A stretch of DNA of 64,000 nt from a bacterium. Lineage in GTDB: Bacteria > Planctomycetota > UBA1135 > UBA2386. Of this stretch, positions 54,601 through 61,302 are shown piece by piece (position 1 is the stretch's first letter; each line of letters opens with the position of its first letter). The translations under genes were made by a program, and so were the position numbers. The stretch covers positions 310,001-374,000 of the forward strand of contig JAUILN010000004.1 in NCBI GenBank assembly GCA_030432695.1, in the 5' to 3' direction. A model generated the notes under the pieces. That model saw only the letters and a program-made list of their open reading frames with translations, was not told the DNA's origin and did no database searches.

Positions 54601-55098
54601 CAGCACGACCACCGCAGCGCCCAGGGATACGAGCGCTGCTGGCGCGGCTTCCTGTCGACGTGGAACTGGCTGCAGTTCGTGGGCGGGGAGTTGGAGGTCG
54701 TGTCGCGCGGCTACCTCGAGGAGGACTTCGGGGACTTCGAGCCTCGTGTCGTGCGCGCCGTGCAGGCCGCCGAACCGAGGCCTGTCGGCGGCCTGGCAGG
54801 TCTCGACGCGCAGCTCTATCGCCACCTGGCCAAGGAGCTCGAGCGCCTGCTCGACAAGGTGCTCACCGAGGGCCTGCCGCGTCCCGATCACGGCTTCGAA
54901 CTCGGAGGCGCCGACGGTCCAGCGGGCGAGCAGGTCGAGTTGGCCTGGCCGGATCTGCGCGTCGTCGTCCTCAGCGATGAGCAGCAGTCGCTACGGGCCG
55001 ACCTCGAAGCCGCCGGCTGGCGGGTCTTCGACTCCACGTCGTCCTTCGACGACCTCCGCACCGCGCTGACCACCCCGCTGCCGGGAGCCGAAGCATGA
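48688..55098 (+). CDS. Giant DEAD/DEAH helicase with DUF1998 and nuclease-like domain
   Basis: 2136 residues (ATG 48688; a TTG 45 bases up is possible). Walker A near ~100 (TGTGSGKTES), motif II DELH near ~232 (VLDELHTYDG), SAT near ~271 (GTSATVS). The helicase C core with the arginine-finger region lies at ~1031-1075 (TPTLEMGIDIG...RVGRAGRKTGN). A DUF1998 core spans ~1598-1656 (FDAVPGGTGYLREL, then CAC and ACYQCLYAY cysteines). Extra cysteine pairs (CRECG, CPDCG, CPRC, CAHC...CPRCG, CVDCG) mark zinc ribbons. At ~1757-1815 a segment PDFLL...IAVYVDG-GYH...R--DD--KR...VWSVTWNDL resembles a Vsr/DUF559-like PD-(D/E)XK nuclease. Same broad class as DruE of Druantia and MrfA. It is coupled to the downstream UvrD-like gene (ATGA, 55095-55098). 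Likely a DNA-unwinding defence or repair effector. Confidence 0.85.
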   Translation: MIPSVVARQVRDTVLDYLRTTFGFSDPVFEEALFEHLRDDERGLFRGPFVDVRLPFQEAAEGEDIPLEIRPKFNPYAHQAKAFQRLYSRDGHQPQHTLVVTGTGSGKTESFLYPILDHCWRHREEAGGSPGIKAILLYPMNALATDQARRIAEEIHGDERLKGKVSAGLYVGGKGRHKSMGAEHLIDDRITLRQSPPDILLTNYRMLDFLLLRPEDRELWRHNGPDTLRYLVLDELHTYDGAQGSDVACLIRRLKARVQAREGAVCFVGTSATVSGAADDEHTELRRFAQELSGSRFFSDAVVGEKRKRMDEVFPAKADLETVPPPGNRAELDPDEFATPDDWLARQAALWCGEVVSDPVALGERLARHAFLRQLLLALRGRIRSYGELDERLCADEEGWAARDPEERRLLLDSFLALVSHARKRVGSPEKPREEPFLRVQVQLWVRELHRLVRRLDSVPQFHWYTDGPVVEDPEADVHPAWLPIAHCRECGGTGFASLAKAKESRLLDGVEEIGQAWFRRDEDARYVLLGHDRPDMGGGPQQGELPHWLDVRGLYFTPGERATSIERDAEGRLPVRIGRDVSGQDKRRFLARCPDCGADRSLSILGSRAASLLSVAIGHLYQSPYNSDRKLLAFTDSVQDASHRAGFFGARTWRFNLRTAMQTVIAAAGEAGVRLDRLGAATLDALAAAPKEHALGEAFATLLPDDLRGLARIAESLEADPEQPTAAALEALRDRLGWEGVREFGLAVVAGRTLERTGCSTVALDDARLRQAAERIALEIAEQGWLGSAPLPVDDVRHWLAGLLHRLRLRGGIHHPMLQSYVAEGGNRYLLSKRKQPLLSPFGPHSVLPRFLTDRARDPQRDSALDTYVSDRSHRTWYRDWTERALGVRPDASGLNDALREALARLADAGLLVETTLKQGRGLAYGLEPAALTATAQVGAVRCPRCRQQVVLPANEAAQWTGRPCHQYRCDGAFDRHAEFEAGYYARVYGSGQLGRIFAREHTGLLERTAREDLEVAFKAGRPAGAPNLFVCTPTLEMGIDIGDLSATVLCSVPPKTANYLQRVGRAGRKTGNALCLTLVNSRPHDLYYLARPEEMYAGSVDAPGCFLDAPEMLKRQLVAHAMDSWAREEAQAVSIPQRVSLLLGSGGEKVFPARFLDHHAQHHERLFAEFLRLFGERISAPNRERLCEFARPDAVRHTVTSAFEALRAEREELRRSLDRVKRRLAGDPSADEDAAGAEPTASALPADQDELREAAKLLGRLIKDLGSKYPLNVLTDAGVLPNYAFPEPGITLESVVRTASSGEGNGKPGYRSYEFQRPASSGLRELAPFNTFYADGRHVKVNQLEVGTRAQPQWEAWRLCAHCPHAAPVRPGQPVEPVCPRCGDPRWADVGQVRDLLAFRRSRSLATTLEAATADDSDERDETHYDTRELIDVDPEACSHGARWIEDPPFGFESLSDVPLREINFGVAGEVRSGGGRAALEVAGRGVAADGFKVCVDCGRVREPFEQDIQHAPWCRGERKRGQATVQDLLLYREVRSEAIRILAPVAAVEVEARLQSFKAAIELGLRKRFGGDPAHLKVRIQDEPGRDGIRRQFLVIFDAVPGGTGYLRELGEGDALKDLLEQSLRAMQTCACRRSGGSGPALQACYQCLYAYGAQRHLQVIRNPLAQEMVGEVLQAWDRLEEIKTLSDVSLDTRLESELEARFKSALLERSVGGGAGVETARKALRLRFGDCEWLLDEQVDLGPTSGVAVPTRPDFLLRPLGPAGDVLPIAVYVDGFGYHAQPELPRARLADDVRKRRAVAESGRYRVWSVTWNDLHANASEKKARSEVFGPRAPKSINEFLNSHDWGSAGRSKAAAAATLDLDAFEMLVAFLGAPSTEVWRTLGCVGVLSWLRLGERLASAGVESVWQAICSDLDFVPPAQGGAGAAPELVARFGATASVQGLVVFPSSAFASRDFTKLRIALRLADQHDHRSAQGYERCWRGFLSTWNWLQFVGGELEVVSRGYLEEDFGDFEPRVVRAVQAAEPRPVGGLAGLDAQLYRHLAKELERLLDKVLTEGLPRPDHGFELGGADGPAGEQVELAWPDLRVVVLSDEQQSLRADLEAAGWRVFDSTSSFDDLRTALTTPLPGAEA

Positions 55099-57203
55099 TC
55101 AAGGCCGAACTCGCCGTCTCGAAGTCGCTGATGCGGGCGTACTCCGAGCTGCCGAAGAAGATCCAGCGCAAGTTCCGCGAGTTCTCGGAGAAGTTCCGCA
55201 ACGACCCGACCGGGTCGGGAATCAACTTCGAGCGGATCGAGGGTGCCCAGGACGACAAGGTGCGCAGCGTGCGCATCGACCAGGCCTACCGCGCGATCGT
55301 GATCCATCCGCCGAAGGGCGACGTGTTCCTGTGTGTCTGGGTCGACCACCACGACGAGGCCTACGCCTGGGTGCGCAACAAGCGCTTCGGCGTCAATGCG
55401 TTCTCGGGCGCGATGCAGGTCTACGACCTCGAGGCGGTGGAGGCGGCCACGCCGCCGGCGCCGGAGTCGCGGTCGCCCGGATTGCTCGACGACGTGACCG
55501 ACGAGGACCTGCTGCTCGGTGGCGTGCCCGAGCCACTGCTGCCCTCGCTGCGGTCCTTGAAGACCGACGACGATCTCGACGCGCTCAGGCCCTATCTGCC
55601 CGAGGACGCCGCCGAGGTCGTGGTAGGCCTGGCTGCCGGGTTCACGCTGACAGAGGTGCTGGAGGAGGTCGATCGGGCGCGCTCCGCCGAGCCGGTGGAT
55701 CCAGAAGACTACGCCGAGGCGCTGCAGCGGCCGGTCTCGCAGCAGCAGTTCCGGGTGGTCGCCGACGACGACGACCTGCACGCGATGCTCGACGCGCCGC
55801 TGCAGCAGTGGCGGGTGTTCCTGCATCCGAGCCAGCGCCAGCTCGTCACCCGCCACGCCAACGGCCCGATGCGGGTGCTCGGCGGCGCCGGCACCGGCAA
55901 GACCGTGGTGTTGATGCACCGCGCGCGGCATCTGGTGCGCGAGGTGTTTCCGGGCGCCGACGACCGGATCCTGGTGACCACGTTCACGCGCAACCTCGCG
56001 GCCGACCTCGAGGCCAACCTGCGGACCCTCTGCGGCCGCGACGCGGCCCGCATCGAGGTGACGTCGCTGCATTCCTGGGCGGCGGGCTTGCTGCGGCGGC
56101 AGGGGATGCAGCTCCAGATCGTCGAGGAACGCCGGGCGCGCGATCTGATGCAGCAGGCGGTCGACGAACTGGGCGACCAGGGCCTGCCGGCGGGCTTCTT
56201 CGTCGACGAGTGGCGGCAGGTCGTGCAGCCGCAGGACGTGGCCGACGAGGCGGGCTACGTGCGGGCGCGGCGGGTCGGGCGCGGCACGCGGCTCAGTCGT
56301 CCGCAGCGGCTCGCGGTCTGGCAGGTGCTCGCCCGCTACCGGGAACTGCTCGACGAGCGGCGCGAGGTGGAGTGGGCCGACGTGGTGCGGCTCGCGCGCC
56401 TCCGCATCGACGCCGGTTCGCTCGATCAGCGCTACCGGGCGGTGCTGGCCGACGAGGTCCAGGACTTCGGCGCACCCGAGCTGCGCCTGCTCCGCGCGCT
56501 GGTGCCGCCGGGCGAGCACGACCTGTTCCTGGTCGGCGACGGACACCAGCGGATCTACGGCCGGCCGGTGGCGCTCGGTGCCTGCGGCATCGAGATCCGC
56601 GGGCGGTCGCGGCGGCTGAAGATCAACTACCGCACCACCGAACCGATCCGCGACTTCGCGGTGGCGGTGCTCGAGGGTCAGGCGGTGGACGACCTGGATG
56701 GCGGCGCCGACTCGCTGCGCGGCTACACCTCGTTGCGCGGTGGGGTGCGGCCGGAGATCCGACACTTCGCGCGCGAGGCCGGCGAGGCCGAGCACGTGGT
56801 GGCGACGGTCCGGCGTTGGCTGGCGTCGGTGCCGGCGTCGGCGGTCTGCGTCGCAGCGCGGACGCGTGGGGCGGTGACCGATCGCTATCTGCCGCTGCTC
56901 GAGCAGGCGGGCATCCGCAGCGTCGAGATTCGCATCGAGGGAGAGGATCGGCTGCCGGACGATGCGGTGCGGGTCGCCACGATGCATCGCCTCAAGGGCC
57001 TCGAGTTCCCGTGCATCCTGCTCGCAGGTGTGCAGCGCGGCGAGGTGCCATACGAGCTGCGCGACGCGCCCGACGAGGCGGCCCGCGAGGACCACGAGCT
57101 GCAGGAGCGCTGCCTGTTCTACGTCGCCGCCAGCCGCGCCCGTGACGAGCTGGTGGTCTGCGGCTTCGGCGAGCCGTCGCCGCTGCTGGGAGGGCATTCG
57201 TGA
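55095..57203 (+). CDS. UvrD-type helicase with RelE-like N-terminal domain
   Basis: 702 residues, start overlapping the stop of the giant helicase. Residues ~1-115 look like a RelE/ParE fold (KSLMRAYSELPKKIQRKFREF, GINFERIEGAQDDKVRSVRIDQAYRAIVIHPPKGDVFLCVWVDHHDEAYAW), the ribosome- or gyrase-targeting toxin fold, here fused to a helicase. Superfamily 1 motifs follow: GGAGTGKTVVL (~263), DEVQDFG (~452), VGDGHQRIYG (~477), INYRTTEPI, VATMHRLKGLEFP and YVAASRARDELVV. The helicase looks complete and competent. Toxin-fold N-termini of this kind are known on some UvrD-like proteins and may serve as autoinhibitory or targeting parts. Coupling to the preceding helicase implies a two-helicase complex or sequential action. 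Confidence 0.85.
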   Translation: MIKAELAVSKSLMRAYSELPKKIQRKFREFSEKFRNDPTGSGINFERIEGAQDDKVRSVRIDQAYRAIVIHPPKGDVFLCVWVDHHDEAYAWVRNKRFGVNAFSGAMQVYDLEAVEAATPPAPESRSPGLLDDVTDEDLLLGGVPEPLLPSLRSLKTDDDLDALRPYLPEDAAEVVVGLAAGFTLTEVLEEVDRARSAEPVDPEDYAEALQRPVSQQQFRVVADDDDLHAMLDAPLQQWRVFLHPSQRQLVTRHANGPMRVLGGAGTGKTVVLMHRARHLVREVFPGADDRILVTTFTRNLAADLEANLRTLCGRDAARIEVTSLHSWAAGLLRRQGMQLQIVEERRARDLMQQAVDELGDQGLPAGFFVDEWRQVVQPQDVADEAGYVRARRVGRGTRLSRPQRLAVWQVLARYRELLDERREVEWADVVRLARLRIDAGSLDQRYRAVLADEVQDFGAPELRLLRALVPPGEHDLFLVGDGHQRIYGRPVALGACGIEIRGRSRRLKINYRTTEPIRDFAVAVLEGQAVDDLDGGADSLRGYTSLRGGVRPEIRHFAREAGEAEHVVATVRRWLASVPASAVCVAARTRGAVTDRYLPLLEQAGIRSVEIRIEGEDRLPDDAVRVATMHRLKGLEFPCILLAGVQRGEVPYELRDAPDEAAREDHELQERCLFYVAASRARDELVVCGFGEPSPLLGGHS

Positions 57204-57311
57204 GGGCGTGACGGCTGGACACATGCCTGCGCGAAGTGAAGTGGGCATCCGTACGGCGTGGGCTCGGAAGTCCGTGGCCGGAGCGTGGCGGGATCTGCGA
57301 AGATCGGCGCC

Positions 57312-59285
57312 ATGAGAACTCGGAGACGTCGAGGTGCAGCGGTCCACCGCGTTGCCCTGAAGCACATGCTGGCGCTCGTCGTCGCGATCACGGCGCCGAG
57401 CGTGGCCTGTGCGCAGTCGGGCTTCGACGAGGCTCTGGTCGCTCGTGGGATCTGGTACGCGGCCGGCGATACCGCCCGCGAGTTCCTGAGGCCTCTGCGC
57501 GGCGCGGCCTGGACTCGCTCCGAGGACGGGCTGGAACGGCGTCTCGGCTTCCTCCGCCGCGCGGCGGGGCGACTCGACGACGCCGAGTCCCTGCGAGGGT
57601 GGTGCGATGCACTCGAGTCGATGGCGATCGAAGTGCGGCGGGTCCGTGCCGAGTTCCAACGGCAGAAGCAGACACTCGAGGCAGAGTTCCAGGATGACCT
57701 GCTGGCGATCGGACTCGAACGCTTCGCGATGATCGCGCTGCACTACCCCTGGGGGAACGACTCGGGGGAGACCGAGGAGTCGAGGCGCCGCCTGGAGCGT
57801 TGGGAACGCAAGGCCTGGGGTGAGGTCGGGGAGGGTGCGGTGGACGGCGTCGTGAGCTATGGCACCCTGCAAGACCGGCTACGTGAACTCACCGACCGGT
57901 ATCGTGAACTCTGGCGCGCCCACGTCGCACCACGACTCGCGGATCTCGACGGACACGCGGCCCGCTTCGCGAACCGCACGGGTCTCGATTCCGCCGCACT
58001 CGGATTCGACGAGCGGAGGGGGATTGCGGCGCTCGAAGTCCGGCCGGGCGATCCATACGCCCACGGAGATGTGGCGTGGGCCGCGCGCGAAGCGACCGAC
58101 GCGGGAATCGGCCTGCAGGGTGCGCTCGCAGCGGTCGAGGCTTGGCGGCTCACGGTGGGCATCGAAGCGCTGGCCGAGGACCGGCGTGGCTTCCTCGCCG
58201 TCGGCGTCGGACTCGCACGCACCCATCTCCCGGCGCGGTGGCGGGCGGGTGACCGGAGCTACCCCATGGTCGCTGCCGAGCGTCTGCTGCCGCTGGTCGA
58301 AGCGGGGTTCGTGGCCAGCGAACCCGTCGCGAGTCTGTCGGATCTCGTGGCTTGCCTTCGGTATGCCGGTGACTGGAAGCGGGCTGTCGAGGTCACGACG
58401 GAACACGAGGGCAGTCCGGCCGATGCCGCCCTGGCCGAGCAGATCGCGCTGGTCTTCGCCCTGCGCCACGAGTGGCTGCATGCGATCGAATGGGGTGATC
58501 TGCGGATCGAGGGGCGCGGGCAGCTGTCGAACGATGCGCGGGTCGAACTCGACGACGCGTGGCGTCAGGCGCCTGGAGTGGTCGCGCGCTTCCGCGTGCT
58601 GGTGCGCGACAGTCGCGACTACGAGGTGTCTGCCGATCGCCTGCGGGTCTTCGAAGCGGAGCATCGGGAGTTGCGGGAACGGCTGCTCCTGGTCCATCTC
58701 GAGGACCGACCCTCGCAGTCCGACGAACGCGAGGCCGACCTGCTTGCGATCAAGCGCGAGCTCACGCGGCGCAAGCGCGACGGAGAGGACCCCGCCTTCC
58801 TCGCGGTGGCGTCGCTCTGGGTGGATCTCGAGGAAGGACGCTCGGCCCTACTCGAAGGCCGGGACCTCGGCGATGGTTCCCGATCGCTCTCGCGCGTGAA
58901 GCAGCGCCGCTACGTCACGCGGCTCAACGCTGCGCTCGACGAGTTCGAGGCCGTGCTCGAGGCGACGGCCGAAGACGGGGATGCCTTTCCCGCGTGCGGA
59001 GTCTCCGCACGCGCGAGCTGCGCCTGGGCGCGAGCGCGCACCGCGGCGATCCTGGAGCGTTACTACCGCGACTACGCGGCGGAGACCGGCCACGACCAGT
59101 CGGTGCGGGATGCGGAGACGCGGCGGCTCTGGTGCGAGCGAGCGCTCGGGGTCCTCAGTGGTGAACTCCCCGGAGAACGGGCGGTCGTTGGAGTCACCTG
59201 GCTGGCGCGGGCCGAGCGCGACGTGACCCAGGCGCGCGCGAAGCAGCTCGGTGTCGGCGTGGACTGGCCGGGCAGTCGGCGTTGA
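57312..59285 (+). CDS. Secreted protein of unknown function
   Basis: 657 residues. The ATG at 57312 was chosen over 57258 because it gives an N-terminal export signal (VALKHMLALVVAITAPSVACAQS). The rest is an elongated, largely helical text with many charged heptads (LERRLGFLRRAAGRLDDAESLRG, RRLERWERKAWGEVGE, RDRLRELTDRYRELWRAH-type) and repeats of short helices, consistent with a tetratricopeptide-like or coiled architecture, but no clear motif. Gene context: 109 bases after the helicase operon, same strand; convergent with the esterase gene downstream. Possible periplasmic scaffold protein. Function unknown. Confidence 0.6.
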   Translation: MRTRRRRGAAVHRVALKHMLALVVAITAPSVACAQSGFDEALVARGIWYAAGDTAREFLRPLRGAAWTRSEDGLERRLGFLRRAAGRLDDAESLRGWCDALESMAIEVRRVRAEFQRQKQTLEAEFQDDLLAIGLERFAMIALHYPWGNDSGETEESRRRLERWERKAWGEVGEGAVDGVVSYGTLQDRLRELTDRYRELWRAHVAPRLADLDGHAARFANRTGLDSAALGFDERRGIAALEVRPGDPYAHGDVAWAAREATDAGIGLQGALAAVEAWRLTVGIEALAEDRRGFLAVGVGLARTHLPARWRAGDRSYPMVAAERLLPLVEAGFVASEPVASLSDLVACLRYAGDWKRAVEVTTEHEGSPADAALAEQIALVFALRHEWLHAIEWGDLRIEGRGQLSNDARVELDDAWRQAPGVVARFRVLVRDSRDYEVSADRLRVFEAEHRELRERLLLVHLEDRPSQSDEREADLLAIKRELTRRKRDGEDPAFLAVASLWVDLEEGRSALLEGRDLGDGSRSLSRVKQRRYVTRLNAALDEFEAVLEATAEDGDAFPACGVSARASCAWARARTAAILERYYRDYAAETGHDQSVRDAETRRLWCERALGVLSGELPGERAVVGVTWLARAERDVTQARAKQLGVGVDWPGSRR

Positions 59286-59298
59286 GGAGTGCCGTCGG

Positions 59299-59417
59299 CT
59301 AGGAGCGCGGGTCACGGGACACGTTCCGATCCAGTGCGTGCAGTCGTGCTCACGGCGATGTCCTGGGTGCGAGGGCGCGTGCTGGGCGGAATGGTCTCTC
59401 GTGACCCGCGCTCCTAG
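59299..59417. repeat. 18-bp inverted repeat with ~83-base spacer
   Basis: CTAGGAGCGCGGGTCACG (59299-59316) and its exact reverse complement CGTGACCCGCGCTCCTAG (59400-59417) flank 83 bases. It sits just after the stop of the secreted protein gene and before a 37-bp palindrome. A long-loop cruciform or the two ends of a small mobile or MITE-like element are possible; the ends differ from the 37-bp palindromes. Confidence 0.65.
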
Positions 59418-59523
59418 GCCTGGATCAAGCGCTCGTCCCGGATCGGCCGTGGAGGAGTGCGACGGCGACGACGAGGGCGAAGGCGCGCGAGGTCCCACGA
59501 AGGGTGGCGCACGACGCAGAGAG

Positions 59524-59560
59524 TCTGTCGTAGTTCGTGCCTGGCACCCACTACGACAGA
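59524..59560. repeat. 37-bp palindromic repeat, copy 3
   Basis: TCTGTCGTAG ... CTACGACAGA with inner GTGCC and GGCAC, the same element as the pair at 46009-46085, here alone in the convergent gap between 59285 and 59600. Two of the paired positions are mismatched. A single intergenic copy with family members elsewhere in the window supports a dispersed element. Confidence 0.7.
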
Positions 59561-59599
59561 GTTCAGGTCCCGCGGCCCGTGTGGGTTCGTCACCGCTCC

Positions 59600-61225
59600 C
59601 TACCGCCCCGCCAGCCACTTCCCACACCGCGCCGGCCACGCCGCGGAATCCGAGCCTTCCCGTCCGAGCCCGTAGCCGTGTCCGCCGGTCTCGTATTCGA
59701 CCAACTCCACCGGCACGCCGACCCGCCGGAGTGCGTCGCGGTAGACGCGGCTGTTGTCGATCTTCACGCCCGGGTCGTCGCGGCTGTGCACCAGGAACGT
59801 CGGCGGGGTGCGGGCGGAAACCTGCAGCTCCGCGGAGTAGTAGCGGCGCCAGCGTTCGGCCGGATCGTCGCCGAGCAGGTTGCGGCGGCTGCCGGGGGAG
59901 GCGAAGTCTGCGGTCATGCTGATCACGGGGTAGACCAGCACGGCGAAGTCCGGGCGGCAGGAGGTGCGATCGACCGGGTCGCGGGCATCCGGATCTCCGT
60001 CGTCGAAGTGGGTCGACAGGGTGGCGGCGAGGTGGCCACCGGCGGAGAAGCCGAGGACGCCGATGCGCGTGGTGTCGAGGCCGTAGACCCCGGCGCGGCT
60101 GCGTAGCCAGCGCAGGGCGCGTTGGCCGTCGAGCATCGGCGCCGGATGGCCGTATTCCTTCAATCGATAGCGGAGCACCACCGCGGTGAAGCCCAGTGAG
60201 TTGAGCCAGGTGGCCACCTCTTCGCCCTCGTGGCCCGCGGCGACGATGCTGTAGCCACCGCCCGGACAGACCAGCACCGCAGCACCGTTGTGCTTGGCGG
60301 CATCCGGCAGGTGCACGGTGAGGTCCGGGTCGCGGATCTTGCCGAGTCGGCCCTCCGGATCGGGCGGGGCGGGTTCGAAGTCGACGCGGGCTGCGATCGG
60401 CGGTGTGCCTGGCCACAGCGGGCGCGACGACGGATGGCCGGGTGCCGGTGCGAGCCCGCGCTGCAGATCGATCAGGGCGAGCGCATAGCGGCGGCCGTAC
60501 TCGCGTGCACTCGCAGCGTCGAAGTGGGTGCGGTCGCCCTTGTGCGACAGACCGGCGGCGCGGACGCAGCCGAGATTCGTGACGTGGTTCGGCAGGTCGC
60601 AGAGGAGCGCATGGATCGGATCGGAGACACCGTCGCGGAATCGACCGAGCGTGCCGACGACCCAGGGCAGCTCCGGATCGCCGACCGCTTCGCGGACCCT
60701 CGCGACGAGTCCGCTCAGTCGTTCGCGGTAGACCTCGGGATCGGTGTCGCGGTCCGACTCGCCCTGATGCCAGATCACTCCTGCGATCGGACCCCACTCG
60801 GCGGCCACCTTCGCGCGGCCCAGGAGGTCGTCCAGGGGATGGCTGCCGGTCTTGGCGGTGGCTCCCGGTTGCCACTCCGCGATCGCGCTGCCGCCGACCG
60901 CGCAGGGCACGAGGCCGATCTCCACGTCCGGCAACGACTCGGCGAGCACGCGACCGAACTGCAGGCCGGGACCGACGCCGGCGATCTTCTTGTCGAAGTG
61001 CAGCGGGTCGACCGCCGGCTGCCACCGGTCGTTCCGGTCGAGAGCGAACACCCGTGGGTGGATCTGCTGGTCCCGCTCGGCGACCGCGCCACGCCCCGCC
61101 ATGTTCGACTGGCCGGCGAGGAGGTAGACGCGTCGGGCGAAGGACTGTGCTCCGACGGTGTCGCTCGGACCAAGGCCGAGGAGTGCGGCCGCGGTGAGCA
61201 GGAGTCCATGCAGGTTCCGAGGCAT
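59600..61225 (-). CDS. Secreted bifunctional carbohydrate esterase (CE6-like plus alpha/beta hydrolase)
   Basis: 541 residues with signal peptide (MPRNLHGLLLTAAALLGLG, cleaved near GAQ). The first ~260 residues form a SASA/CE6-type acetylesterase domain: YLLAGQSNMAGRG (Ser at residue 40), AVGGSAIAEW, and WHQGESD, followed by GDRTHFDA-like block (SHKGDRTHFD). Residues ~285-541 form a BD-FAE/xylan-esterase-like alpha/beta hydrolase: LVCPGGGYS (oxyanion loop), LGFSAGGHLAA (nucleophile), and TFLVHSRDD...HGYG (Asp/His of the triad). Two esterase folds in one exported chain suggest deacetylation of acetylated xylan or a similar glycan at different positions. The adjacent minus-strand sulfatase fits a polysaccharide-degradation pair. 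Both catalytic centres look complete. Confidence 0.83.
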   Translation of the reverse strand: MPRNLHGLLLTAAALLGLGPSDTVGAQSFARRVYLLAGQSNMAGRGAVAERDQQIHPRVFALDRNDRWQPAVDPLHFDKKIAGVGPGLQFGRVLAESLPDVEIGLVPCAVGGSAIAEWQPGATAKTGSHPLDDLLGRAKVAAEWGPIAGVIWHQGESDRDTDPEVYRERLSGLVARVREAVGDPELPWVVGTLGRFRDGVSDPIHALLCDLPNHVTNLGCVRAAGLSHKGDRTHFDAASAREYGRRYALALIDLQRGLAPAPGHPSSRPLWPGTPPIAARVDFEPAPPDPEGRLGKIRDPDLTVHLPDAAKHNGAAVLVCPGGGYSIVAAGHEGEEVATWLNSLGFTAVVLRYRLKEYGHPAPMLDGQRALRWLRSRAGVYGLDTTRIGVLGFSAGGHLAATLSTHFDDGDPDARDPVDRTSCRPDFAVLVYPVISMTADFASPGSRRNLLGDDPAERWRRYYSAELQVSARTPPTFLVHSRDDPGVKIDNSRVYRDALRRVGVPVELVEYETGGHGYGLGREGSDSAAWPARCGKWLAGR

Positions 61226-61302
61226 GCATCGACCTTAGGGCTCCATCGCAGAGGGCTCACCTCCGATGTGAGAGCTCCGGTCGAGACGGCGGTGCGTTCG
61301 TC

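Noticed and set aside
54888..57872. 994-residue minus-strand open frame
   Set aside because: Antisense to the UvrD-type helicase with all SF1 motifs on the plus strand. No domain recognisable.
58848..61229. 793-residue minus-strand frame across the esterase gene
   Set aside because: Shifted relative to the esterase frame, which carries catalytic motifs; the shifted text is arginine-rich shadow.
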